Source of the DNA: Paraburkholderia atlantica
GTDB lineage: Bacteria > Pseudomonadota > Gammaproteobacteria > Burkholderiales > Burkholderiaceae
Length of the DNA stretch: 64,000 nucleotides
Direction: 5' to 3'
Assembly: GCF_009362785.1 (NCBI RefSeq)
Contig: NZ_WHNQ01000003.1
Location: 62,001 to 126,000, forward strand
How positions within the stretch are numbered: the stretch's first letter is position 1; every line of letters starts with the position of its first letter. Below are positions 54,589-63,392 of this stretch, one piece after another. The notes beneath the pieces are model-generated. The model was given only the letters and a program-made list of their open reading frames with translations. It was not told the origin of the DNA and did no database searches. Made by a program: the position numbers and the translations under genes.

Positions 54589-56973
54589 ATGAAAATTCCG
54601 AAACCCGGCGACTACCGAGCACCTGACGGCGCGCAAGGCGAACCATCAATGCCTGACGACTGGGCCCAGCGGTGGATCGACTCCGTCATAGACTACGCGG
54701 TCATCGGACTTTCGCCGGGAGGCATCATTCGTACCTGGAATGTCGGCGGCGAGAAAATTCATGGCTTTCTGGCGGACGAAGTCATCGGGCAGCGGTTCGA
54801 CATATTCCACACGCAGGACGATCGCGACAAAGGCAGCGCCGCAGCGTTGCTCGATATCGCCCGAAGCACCGGCCGCTCGGAGTCCGAGGGCTGGCGCATC
54901 CGCAAGGACGGATCACGGTTCTGGGCCAATGTCGTGATCACCGCTCTGACCGACGACACTGGGCATGTGCTCGGCTTCGGCAAGATCGTGCGCGACATGA
55001 CGGACAAGAAGACCGCGCACGATGCCGTCGTCGAGAGCGAACGGCGCTTTCGCATGCTCGTGAACGGAGTGACGGACTACGCGGTCTTCATGCTTTCTCC
55101 CGACGGGATCGTCACGAACTGGAACGCCGGCGCTCGCCGGATCAAGGGATACAGCGCCGAGGAAATCATCGGCTCGCACCTGTCGCGTTTCTACACGCCC
55201 GAGGATGCCGCGGCGGGCCTGCCGCAACGGGGGCTGTCGATCGCGGCCAGGGAGGGCCGGTTCGAAGCCGAGGGCTGGCGGGTGCGTAAGGACGGCCAGC
55301 GCTTCTGGGCGCACGTGGTGATCGATGCAATCCGCGACGAAGATGGGACGCTAGCCGGCTTTGCGAAAATCACGCGCGACATCACCGAGCGGATGGAAGC
55401 CAGCCGGATGCTGGAGGACACGCGCAAGGCGCTGTTCCAGTCGCAAAAGATGGAAGCAGTCGGCAAACTGACCGGCGGTGTTGCTCACGATTTCAACAAT
55501 GTGCTGCAAATCCTGCGCGGCAATCTGGAATTGCTCGACAGCCGGCATTACCGCGACGAATGGACTCGCGAACGCGTGGCAAAGGCGATAACAGCCGTCG
55601 AGCGCGGCTCGAAACTCGCGTCGCAACTGCTCGCGTTCGGACGGCGGCAGCCGCTACAGCCGGTCGTTATCAACCTGGCCTCCGCTCTTCGCGGCATGGA
55701 CGATCTGCTGCGCCGGGCTCTCGACGAAACGATCGACGTGGAAACGGTCGTCGCCGGCGGCTTGTGGAACACGCTCGTCGATATTCACCAGCTGGAAAAC
55801 GTGATCCTCAATCTCGCGATCAACGCACGAGACGCGATGGCCGAGGGCGGCAAGCTGACGATGGAGCTCTCCAATGCGATGCTGGACGACGAGTACGTCG
55901 CTTCGGTACCGGACATCCAGGCCGGCCAGTACGTGCTGCTTGCCGTCACCGACACCGGCACAGGCATGTCGCCGGACGTGGTGGATCGCGCCTTCGATCC
56001 TTTCTTTACGACGAAACCGGAAGGCAGAGGGACGGGTCTCGGGCTCAGCATGGCATACGGCTTCGTCAAGCAGAGCGGCGGCCATATCAAGATTTACAGC
56101 GAGGTCGGGCACGGCACGACGGTCAAACTGTATCTGCCCCGCTCCAGCCGGCCGGCAGTCGAGCTGCCGCCACGCGTCACACCGGCTCCCAAGGGAGGAT
56201 CGGAAACGATCCTCGTGGTGGAAGACGACAGGAACGTGCAGTCGACTGCCCTCGACACGCTGTCGGACCTCGGTTACCGGGTCCTGAAAGCCGACGCCGC
56301 GGAGGAAGCGCTCGCCGTATTGCGCAGCGGCGTCCATATCGATCTGGTTTTCTCCGATGTCGTGATGCCGGGTCCGCTTCGCAGCACGGACATGGTCGCG
56401 CAAGGTCTACGGCTGCTGCCGCATCTGAAGGTTCTTTTCACGTCGGGGTATACACAGAACGCGATCGTCCATGGCGGCAGGCTCGACCCGGGCGTCGACC
56501 TGCTCAGCAAACCGTACAGCCGCGAGCAGCTTGCGCATAAGATCCGTCAGGTGCTCGATGGTGGCGCCCCCGCGCGTAGTAAAACTTCGCGCGATACGGT
56601 GCTCGGCGGCCCTCTCGACCCTTTGCGCATCTTGCTGGTCGACGACGACATGAATCTGGCCCAAGCGACCAACGAACTGATCGGCTTGCTCGGGCATTCG
56701 GGGAAATTCACCACGTCGCCGCGTGAGGCGCTCCAGTGGCTGGCAAATGGACCCTTCGACGTGCTGATCACGGACCTGCGGATGCCGGATATCGACGGTA
56801 TAGAACTGGCGAAGCAGGCGACCGCGCGAGCGCCTTCACTGCATGTCGTGTTTTCGTCGGGATACGCCAACCCGCAATTGCCAGCGCTGCCATTTCGCTG
56901 GACCGCATTGAGCAAACCGTTCACCATCGACGAACTCGCGACGGTGCTGGCCGGCGTTCGTAGGCGGAAATGA
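54589..56973 (+). CDS. Soluble hybrid histidine kinase: PAS-PAS-HisKA-HATPase-REC-REC
   Basis: Cytoplasmic sensor kinase of 794 aa without membrane segments. Domains: PAS 1 (residues 28-145), PAS 2 (150-270), HisKA with phosphorylated His300 in GGVAHDFNNVLQIL, HATPase with the N-box LENVILNLAINARDAM and G-boxes DTGTGMSPD and GRGTGLGLSM, receiver 1 (538-655, Asp590 in LVFSDVVMPG) and receiver 2 (678-794, Asp729 in VLITDLRMPDIDG). The two PAS domains carry the related IIRTWNVGGEKIHGF and IVTNWNAGARRIKGY. The kinase type and doubled receivers suggest a phosphorelay; an Hpt partner is not in this window. Confidence 0.92.
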   Translation: MKIPKPGDYRAPDGAQGEPSMPDDWAQRWIDSVIDYAVIGLSPGGIIRTWNVGGEKIHGFLADEVIGQRFDIFHTQDDRDKGSAAALLDIARSTGRSESEGWRIRKDGSRFWANVVITALTDDTGHVLGFGKIVRDMTDKKTAHDAVVESERRFRMLVNGVTDYAVFMLSPDGIVTNWNAGARRIKGYSAEEIIGSHLSRFYTPEDAAAGLPQRGLSIAAREGRFEAEGWRVRKDGQRFWAHVVIDAIRDEDGTLAGFAKITRDITERMEASRMLEDTRKALFQSQKMEAVGKLTGGVAHDFNNVLQILRGNLELLDSRHYRDEWTRERVAKAITAVERGSKLASQLLAFGRRQPLQPVVINLASALRGMDDLLRRALDETIDVETVVAGGLWNTLVDIHQLENVILNLAINARDAMAEGGKLTMELSNAMLDDEYVASVPDIQAGQYVLLAVTDTGTGMSPDVVDRAFDPFFTTKPEGRGTGLGLSMAYGFVKQSGGHIKIYSEVGHGTTVKLYLPRSSRPAVELPPRVTPAPKGGSETILVVEDDRNVQSTALDTLSDLGYRVLKADAAEEALAVLRSGVHIDLVFSDVVMPGPLRSTDMVAQGLRLLPHLKVLFTSGYTQNAIVHGGRLDPGVDLLSKPYSREQLAHKIRQVLDGGAPARSKTSRDTVLGGPLDPLRILLVDDDMNLAQATNELIGLLGHSGKFTTSPREALQWLANGPFDVLITDLRMPDIDGIELAKQATARAPSLHVVFSSGYANPQLPALPFRWTALSKPFTIDELATVLAGVRRRK

Positions 56974-57143
56974 CGTGCATTGCCGCTCACCGGCGCGTCG
57001 CCGGGAGCTTCGCGCTATCTGACCTGTGCGCCCCGCCGGTCAACAGCGTAGCGCCCGGCAGTGCTCCAGATATTCCGCTTCGGCGGTCAATTCAGCCATG
57101 CTGCCCTGTTTTCAGCGGGCCGCCGCATCGATGCACAGTCATG

Positions 57144-57554
57144 CTACTGACCGACGAAGCGCCCATGTCCGCTGCCGCGCCGATAGCCGCGATCATCAAG
57201 CCGAATGAACAGACCGACGATCGCCCGGGTGGGTATGCTGGCTGACAAGGTCTCGATCTTGATCGGAGTAAACCATCGGCACTGGGCGATCTCATTGCCG
57301 GGCTCAGGTGATATGTCGCGCGCGAACTCGGCGAGGAAAACATGATGCCGCTTGTTCAGTCCGCCAAACTGGAACAGATACGTCAGGTGGACCTCGACGA
57401 CGTTCGTTTCTTCTTCCAGTTCGCGTCGGGCAGCGTCCAGCGGGGTTTCGAGCCGCTTTATCGTGCCGCCGGGCAGCGACCAGCGCGAGCGCGAGCGAGC
57501 GACCAGCAGCAGCTTGCTGTCGCGCACGCATAGGATTGTGGATCGATCTTTCAT
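57144..57554 (-). CDS. NUDIX hydrolase
   Basis: Small cytoplasmic hydrolase of 136 aa. The Nudix box is GGTIKRLETPLDAARRELEEE followed by TNV: the metal-binding Glu residues are present, with Thr where Gly is usual at the end. Substrate (nucleoside diphosphate derivative) cannot be told. It lies between the kinase gene and the alpha/beta hydrolase gene and is convergent with the kinase gene. The C-terminal tail is basic and Gly-rich. Confidence 0.85.
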   Translation of the reverse strand: MKDRSTILCVRDSKLLLVARSRSRWSLPGGTIKRLETPLDAARRELEEETNVVEVHLTYLFQFGGLNKRHHVFLAEFARDISPEPGNEIAQCRWFTPIKIETLSASIPTRAIVGLFIRLDDRGYRRGSGHGRFVGQ

Positions 57555-57789
57555 TTTTAAGTGGCGGGTATTACGTCGTGGGAGCCGATCGCAGCACGAC
57601 GAGCAAGCAGCGTGCGCGCTGGCTCGGTAGCGTCACTGGCAGGCCACGAGATTGTTCGACGCAGAGAAAGCTAAATACAATGCGATGCATGGCCCGAAGC
57701 ACCGTCTAAATCAGCACTCGTGTCTTCGACTCCTTTGCGGATGACCCGCGGGAACGAGGTGCGAGTTGCGCCAATCTGAGCGAGCACGC

Positions 57790-59508
57790 ATGCGGAATTC
57801 CCACGAGCCAATAGCTGCCGGGCTCCGAGGCGCAGTTCGGACGCCGACGCTCAGCGGCTCGTTGCTCGCGCTCGTGTTCTGGTGGCAGTCACTGACGCCA
57901 ACGCTAATTCCGCGGTCGTGGCTAACGCAAACCGTGGTCGGCGCGTTTTGTCTGGCCATCGGCTACGGGATAGGCACATTGGCCGGCCGCGGCGTGCATC
58001 GGCTGCTGCAGCGATGGGGGCGCGTGCCCGGCAGCGAGATCCGCCGGCGCATCGGGATCGTTCTGGCAGCGGCGTGGCTCATTGCACTATTCGATGGCGC
58101 CAAGCTATGGCTCGACTGGCAGAACGAGCAACGTGGTTTCATGGGGATGGCATCCATCGGCTGGGTGGACGGCGTGCTGATGAGCGCGGTGTCGTCGTTG
58201 GCCGCGGTGCTGCTGGTGGTCATCGGGCGAATGACGGCTCGTGGCGTCGCCGCAGTCAACCGGGTGATCCGGCGCCACGTGCCGTCGATCGTGTCGGTGC
58301 CGGCATCAGCGCTGCTCATCATCGCGATTGGCGCAGCGCTCGGTCGCGGAGTGGCTTTTCCCGCCCTCGCCACGGGCTCCGATCTCGTCCACGAGCCGAG
58401 GAACGAGAACACGACCGAGGGAACCCTGTCCCCCACGTCGCCCACGGTGTCCGGCAGCAGCATGTCGTTGGTCGCATGGGACAGCTTGGGACGCATGGGG
58501 CGCGACTTCGTTGCGACCGCGGCAAGCAGGCAAGAGCTTGCGAAGTTCCACGGGGCGGATGCGAGGCTGGTCGATCCGGTGAGGGTCTACGTGGGGGTGC
58601 GTTCCGCGGACTCGCTCGAACAGCGGGCGCGGATTGCGGTCCGCGAGCTCGAGCGCGCGGGCGGGTTCGACCGGAAAGTGCTGGTCGTGTGGATACCCAC
58701 CGGCACGGGCTGGATCGTGCCCAAAGCCGCCGCCTCGCTGGAGGAACTGCACCGCGGCGACACGGCCATCGTGGCGATTCAATACTCTTTCCTGCCTAGC
58801 CGCTACGCCATCTTCATCGACGCCGGGCTCGCGGACGAGGCGGGCATCACGCTCTTCAACGCGGTTCGCGCCCGCTGGTCGACGCTCCCACCGCAAAAGC
58901 GGCCGAAGCTCGTTCTGTTCGGCAAGAGCCTCGGCGCCGCGGGAGTGGAAGCGCCTTTCGTGGGAGCGGACGCATCCGCGTCGGTGGCCAATATGGTGGC
59001 CGCGACTGATGGCGTGCTGATCGCCGGCGCCAAACAAAGCAACCTCATCCATGCGCAACTCACCCGCGAGCGCGATCGCGGGTCGCCCTTCTGGCAGCCG
59101 ATCTTCAATGGGGGGCGTGTCGTACGGTTCCTCAATCGCGACCCGCATCAGGTGGCATTAAGTGCCGACTGGCCGGCCCCGCGAATCGTGTACCTTCAGC
59201 ATCCGGCCGATCCGGCTGTGTTCTGGAGTGTCAGGGCGTTCTGGTGGCCGCCGGAATGGATGGCTCCGCCTCGCGGCTTCGACATGCCTCGCGCGATGCA
59301 CTGGTTTCCGATCGTCTCGGGCGTGCAGGCGGTGGGCGATATGATTCACCAGCTCGCGGTGCCGCCGGGGTTCGGCCACAACTACTCTGCGGAGGACTAC
59401 GTCAACGGTTGGGCCAGCGTGATGCCGCCCGAGGGCTGGACGAAGGCCGACACCAAACGACTGGCCCGGTTCCTCGACAACGTTGCCGGCGACGAGACAG
59501 AGCCGTGA
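57790..59508 (+). CDS. Membrane-anchored alpha/beta hydrolase (Abhydrolase_9 type)
   Basis: Protein of 572 aa with an N-terminal membrane region of about four to five segments (LSGSLLALVFWWQSLTPTL, VVGAFCLAIGYGIGTLAG, IGIVLAAAWLIALFDGA, LMSAVSSLAAVLLVVIG, VPASALLIIAIGAALGRGV) and a C-terminal alpha/beta hydrolase. The nucleophile elbow is LVLFGKSLGAAG (GxSxG). Other family patterns are VYVGVRSADSLEQRA and WASVMPPEGWTKADT. Pfam separates this family into N- and C-terminal parts; function is unknown. ATG at 57790 preferred; TTG at 57766 is also in frame. Confidence 0.82.
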   Translation: MRNSHEPIAAGLRGAVRTPTLSGSLLALVFWWQSLTPTLIPRSWLTQTVVGAFCLAIGYGIGTLAGRGVHRLLQRWGRVPGSEIRRRIGIVLAAAWLIALFDGAKLWLDWQNEQRGFMGMASIGWVDGVLMSAVSSLAAVLLVVIGRMTARGVAAVNRVIRRHVPSIVSVPASALLIIAIGAALGRGVAFPALATGSDLVHEPRNENTTEGTLSPTSPTVSGSSMSLVAWDSLGRMGRDFVATAASRQELAKFHGADARLVDPVRVYVGVRSADSLEQRARIAVRELERAGGFDRKVLVVWIPTGTGWIVPKAAASLEELHRGDTAIVAIQYSFLPSRYAIFIDAGLADEAGITLFNAVRARWSTLPPQKRPKLVLFGKSLGAAGVEAPFVGADASASVANMVAATDGVLIAGAKQSNLIHAQLTRERDRGSPFWQPIFNGGRVVRFLNRDPHQVALSADWPAPRIVYLQHPADPAVFWSVRAFWWPPEWMAPPRGFDMPRAMHWFPIVSGVQAVGDMIHQLAVPPGFGHNYSAEDYVNGWASVMPPEGWTKADTKRLARFLDNVAGDETEP

Positions 59509-59536
59509 CGGAGCAGGTCGCGCGCCGCCACATGGG

Positions 59537-60265
59537 CTAACGCCACGCCTGTGTGAATTCGCCGATGACCCGCGTCAGATGCGCCTGCATCGCCGTGCGC
59601 GCTGCGCTCGCATCTCGCGCCATGATCGCCGCGAAGATGCGCTGATGCTCATCCTGCGAAGCCGCCCGCAATTCGGGAGTATGGAAGTGCTCCTCGATCT
59701 TTTTCCACAACGGGTCGGCGCGCGAGTTGTCCCACATCGCGGTCACCACGAGCCGGAGCATTTCGTTTCCCGTCGCGCGTGCAATCGCCAGATGGAAATC
59801 ACGGTCAGCGGCCTCGTTCGCCGCCTTGTCGTGCATGTTTTCGCGCATCGCGCGCAACGCGGCGAACAGCCGGTCGAGGTCCGAATCTTTGCGTTCGGTA
59901 GCGGCTAACGCGGCGATCCCGCTTTCGATTACCACCCGCGCGCGCAGCGTCTCGATTGGGCCTAGCCCGCGCGGCAGTTTGAACATGGCGGAGCGCGCGT
60001 CCGGCGCGTCTGCCACATAGATACCCGACCCGACACGAACCTCGACCACGCCCTGCACTTCCAGCGCGATGATCGCCTCCCTCACCTGCGTGCGGCTCAC
60101 GCCAAAGCGGTCGGCCAGCGTGCGCTCGGAAGGTAGGCGCGCACGCGGCCCGACGTCGCCGGCGGCGATCAGATCGTGGATCTGCTTCGCGAGCCCGACA
60201 TAGGAACGGTCGGTCGCGTCCTCGTCGGCGCCGCGGCCGTTTGGCGTGTGTGAAAGCTCGTCCAT
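59537..60265 (-). CDS. GntR family regulator with FCD domain
   Basis: Regulator of 242 aa. The N-terminal winged helix (YVGLAKQIHDLIAAGDVG, LPSERTLADRFGVSRTQVRE) and the C-terminal FCD domain are clear. The FCD metal ligands are present: Asp and His in AADRDFHLAIA, His in DEHQRIFA and His in MQAHLTRV. It is divergent from a sugar ABC transporter operon, and three TGGTA-NN-CCA boxes lie in between. FCD regulators normally respond to sugar acids or carboxylates and repress the neighbouring operon. This normal FCD is a useful reference for the one inside the P450 protein. Confidence 0.92.
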   Translation of the reverse strand: MDELSHTPNGRGADEDATDRSYVGLAKQIHDLIAAGDVGPRARLPSERTLADRFGVSRTQVREAIIALEVQGVVEVRVGSGIYVADAPDARSAMFKLPRGLGPIETLRARVVIESGIAALAATERKDSDLDRLFAALRAMRENMHDKAANEAADRDFHLAIARATGNEMLRLVVTAMWDNSRADPLWKKIEEHFHTPELRAASQDEHQRIFAAIMARDASAARTAMQAHLTRVIGEFTQAWR

Positions 60266-60319
60266 CAGGATTCCAGAAAGCTTCGAAGCGGCCAAAGGAT
60301 CGGTTCGAGTTCGACAAAA

Positions 60320-60462
60320 TGGTACACCAATTGACGAACGAGGCCGCCTCGGGCCGAGCGCCACCCTTGTTGGCCCTCGAACCGATTCAGCAGGGGTTTC
60401 AGACCGTTCGAGGCCGCCGCGACGCCGTGGTAAACCACTATCGCGCGCGGATTGGTATGCCA
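60320..60462. promoter_or_regulatory. Three candidate GntR/FCD operators and promoter region
   Basis: Three boxes match TGGTA-NN-CCA: TGGTACACCA at 60320-60329, TGGTAAACCA at 60428-60437 (with full arms GTGGT/ACCAC) and TGGTATGCCA at 60453-60462. The first is flanked by an outer GTTCG/CGAAC pair. The sites lie between the regulator gene and the ABC operon. The rest of the gene-free stretch 60266-60678 holds nothing else I can name. Confidence 0.62.
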
Positions 60463-60678
60463 GTACTGTCAGACGTGACTGAGTTCGCGCCGTCCCTTCG
60501 TTTTGCTTCGTAGGCGACGCCTTTGAAGAAGTCGTTCCGCTGCTTCGGCGAGTCCGAGTCAGCCCCGCTGCAGCACATTCCGCAAGATTCCCTGCTTCAC
60601 GCATAGAATTCGGCGGCGATTCATGACCGCCATGTTCGCCGGCAATCGGCAAGTTCAATCCAACAAAAAGGAGACGAC

Positions 60679-61806
60679 ATGCTTTCAGGAATCCAGGTGC
60701 TTCGAGCGGCGGCGACCGCGGCATTCACGCTGTGCGCAAGCGCGGCCTTCGCGCAGGCAACGATCGTTTCCGGGCCGTCCAGCGACCCCACATGCATGGT
60801 CCCCTGGAAGAGCGACACGAAGTACATCAAATATCCGAAGAAGAACGGACCCTACCGGATCGCCCTCGTGAACGGCTATATCGCGAACACCTGGCGCATC
60901 CAGATGATCAAGACGGCCAAAGCCTATGCGGCACAGCCGGCCGTCGCCGCGAAGCTCAAGGAGTTCAAGGTCGTCTCGACCGGCGAGGACGTGCCGGCGC
61001 AGATCTCGGCCGTCAACAACTTCATCGATGCGGGCTACGACGCGATCATCGTGGACGCGCAGAATCCCACCTCGTTCGGCCCCGCGATCCGCCGCGCGAA
61101 GAACGCCGGTGTCGTGCTGATCGCGTTCGACAACATCCTCGACAGCGAAGACGCAATCAACGTCAACGTCGACCAGTACGGGCTCGGCGTGCTGTGGGCC
61201 AAGTGGCTCGCGAACCACCTGTCGAACGGCGGCAAGGTGCTCGAGGTTCGCGGAGTGGCGGGCACGTCGGTCGACACGGACCGGCACAATGGTTTCATGA
61301 AAACCTTGGACGACACCGGCAAGAAGTGGAACGTCGTGCAGGTCTACGGCAAGTGGGACGACGGGGTCGCGCAAAAGGCCGCCGCCGACGCGATCGCCGT
61401 GCAGGGTCATTTCGATGGAATCTCGGCGCAAGGCGGCGACACGGGCGTCGTGCGCGCGATGATCGATGCGAAGCATCCGTTCGTGCCCTTCGGCGGCGAG
61501 ACGGAGAATGGCTTTCGCAAGTTCTGCGCGCAGTACGGGGGCCAGGGCCTGAAGTGCACGTCGGCGGGCACCGGTCCCGCGCAGGTGGCGGTGGCGATCA
61601 AGACTGCGCTCGCCGCGCTGGACGGCCAGACGGTCCCGGTCTCGATCAAGCTGCCGCTCGACGTCACCGACGATTCGAAGCTGAAGTCTGGCGTCAACTA
61701 TTTCCCGAACGACTCCGACAACTTTTTCGTCGGCAACTCGTTTCCGACTTGCGGCATCAATTTCTCCGCGCAGGAGATCATGAAGCAGACCCAGGGCAAC
61801 CAGTGA
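60679..61806 (+). CDS. Sugar ABC transporter, periplasmic binding protein
   Basis: Exported binding protein of 375 aa, type I periplasmic fold (RbsB-like). A signal peptide (LRAAATAAFTLCASAAFA) ends before QATIVSG. Features: YRIALVNGYIANTWRIQMIK, AQISAVNNFIDAGYDAIIVD, NAGVVLIAFDNIL, GFMKTLDDTGKKWNVVQVY and DGISAQGGDTGVVRAMID. AAGGAG lies upstream of the ATG. It is the first gene of a three-gene operon; the ATPase follows 35 bases after its stop. The sugar is unknown; the FCD regulator suggests a sugar acid or polyol. Confidence 0.88.
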   Translation: MLSGIQVLRAAATAAFTLCASAAFAQATIVSGPSSDPTCMVPWKSDTKYIKYPKKNGPYRIALVNGYIANTWRIQMIKTAKAYAAQPAVAAKLKEFKVVSTGEDVPAQISAVNNFIDAGYDAIIVDAQNPTSFGPAIRRAKNAGVVLIAFDNILDSEDAINVNVDQYGLGVLWAKWLANHLSNGGKVLEVRGVAGTSVDTDRHNGFMKTLDDTGKKWNVVQVYGKWDDGVAQKAAADAIAVQGHFDGISAQGGDTGVVRAMIDAKHPFVPFGGETENGFRKFCAQYGGQGLKCTSAGTGPAQVAVAIKTALAALDGQTVPVSIKLPLDVTDDSKLKSGVNYFPNDSDNFFVGNSFPTCGINFSAQEIMKQTQGNQ

Positions 61807-61841
61807 TCGGATGATGGCCGGAATGTGACGGGAGACGAAGC

Positions 61842-63392
61842 ATGCCGCAGGATGCAGCGCAGCCGTTCTTTCAGATGTCTGGCGTGTCGAAAAGCTACGG
61901 CGGCGCGGTCGCGCTGGATCACGCCGAGCTCACGGTGAAGAGGGGCCGCATTCACGCGATCCTCGGCGAAAACGGCGCGGGCAAGTCCACGTTGCTGAAG
62001 GCGATGTCCGGCGTCGTGCAGCCGGACGAGGGCACGATGCACTTCGAGGGCCGGCAGGTCTCGTTCGCTTCGCCGGCCGAGGCGAACGCGGCCGGCATCG
62101 TGTGCGTGTATCAGGAGCTGTCGCTGATCCCCGACTTGAGCGTGGCGGACAACATCTTCGCGTCGAACCCGCCGCGACGTTTCGGCATGATCGACCGCCG
62201 GGCCCAGCGCCGCCAGGCCGAGGAGGCGCTCGCCCGAGCGGGCGCTGCCGACATCAATCCGCTTGCGAAAGTCCGCGATCTGCCGCTGTCGCGCCAGCAG
62301 ATGGTCGAGCTTGCCAAGGGGCTGGCGCACGAGCCTCGCATCCTGATTCTCGACGAAGCGACGTCGGCGCTGACCGCGGCCGACGTCGCGCGGGTGATCG
62401 AGGTGCTCAAGCGCCTGCGCGACGAGGGGCTCGCGCTGCTGTTCATCTCGCACCGGATGCACGAGGTGAAGGCGCTCGCGGACGAATGCACGGTCTACCG
62501 GAACGGCCGTCATGTGATGAGCTTCGAGGCCGGCACGCGCACCGACAACGAGGTCGTCGAAATGATGATCGGCCGCAAGTACCAGCATGTGTTTCCGGAC
62601 AAACCCGCCAACCGCCGCGCCGCCGCTCCGATTCTCGCGTGTCGTGATCTCGCGTGGAACGACACGCTGCAAGGCATCAGCTTTTCGTTGAAGCCCGGTG
62701 AAATTCTCGGGCTGGGCGGACTCGACGGACAAGGCCAGCGCGAACTGCTGCTCGCGCTGTTCGGCGTGTTGCGCGGTTGCGCGGGCACAATCGAGGTCGA
62801 CGGCAGAGCCGTGTCGATCGGCAGCCCGATGGCCGCGCGCGCCAACGGCATCGGCATGGCGCTGATCCCGGAGGACCGCAAGACCGAAGGCCTGATGCTG
62901 CCGATGTCGGTACGCGAGAACCTGTCGTTTGCCGCGCTCGATCGCATGTCCAGCGCCGGCGTCATCGATCGCGACCGCCAGCAGTCGCTGGTCGACCGGA
63001 TGATGGAGCTGCTGGCGATCAAGTCGTTCAGCGTCGACGCGCCCGTGGGCTCGCTATCGGGCGGCAACCAGCAGAAGGTGGTCATCGCGAAGTGGCTGAT
63101 CCGCCAGCCGCGAATACTGCTGCTCAGCGACCCGACGCGCGGTATCGACGTCGGCACCAAGCAGGAGCTGTATCAGCTGCTCAGACGCCTCGCCGACGAA
63201 GGCGCGGCAATCGTGTTCTATTCGACCGACTACGACGAGCTGATCGGCTGCTGCGACCGCGTGCTCGTGCTGTACGAAGGCAGGATCAAGAAGGAACTCG
63301 TCGGCTCGGCGATCACCGAGCAGAACCTGATTGCCAGCGCCCTGGACCTGCCCGTCGGACAGATTTCGCCTTCCACGGGAGTCGCGCTATGA
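61842..63392 (+). CDS. Sugar ABC transporter ATPase, RbsA/MglA type
   Basis: Cytoplasmic ATPase of 516 aa with two fused nucleotide-binding domains. The first has Walker A GENGAGKST, LSRQQMVELAKGLAHEPRIL as signature region and Walker B LILDEATSAL. The second half has no classical Walker A (GLGGLDGQGQRELLL) but a clear signature LSGGNQQKVVIAKWLIRQ and LLSDPTRGIDVG, the usual pattern of RbsA-type proteins. The stop overlaps the permease start by 4 bases (ATGA). Confidence 0.92.
   Translation: MPQDAAQPFFQMSGVSKSYGGAVALDHAELTVKRGRIHAILGENGAGKSTLLKAMSGVVQPDEGTMHFEGRQVSFASPAEANAAGIVCVYQELSLIPDLSVADNIFASNPPRRFGMIDRRAQRRQAEEALARAGAADINPLAKVRDLPLSRQQMVELAKGLAHEPRILILDEATSALTAADVARVIEVLKRLRDEGLALLFISHRMHEVKALADECTVYRNGRHVMSFEAGTRTDNEVVEMMIGRKYQHVFPDKPANRRAAAPILACRDLAWNDTLQGISFSLKPGEILGLGGLDGQGQRELLLALFGVLRGCAGTIEVDGRAVSIGSPMAARANGIGMALIPEDRKTEGLMLPMSVRENLSFAALDRMSSAGVIDRDRQQSLVDRMMELLAIKSFSVDAPVGSLSGGNQQKVVIAKWLIRQPRILLLSDPTRGIDVGTKQELYQLLRRLADEGAAIVFYSTDYDELIGCCDRVLVLYEGRIKKELVGSAITEQNLIASALDLPVGQISPSTGVAL

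Noticed and set aside
53394..54590. Long minus-strand open frame continuing upstream of the 102-residue helical protein
   Set aside because: It is the antisense of the DUF3047 gene; composition is Arg/His-rich and shadow-like, with no family resemblance.
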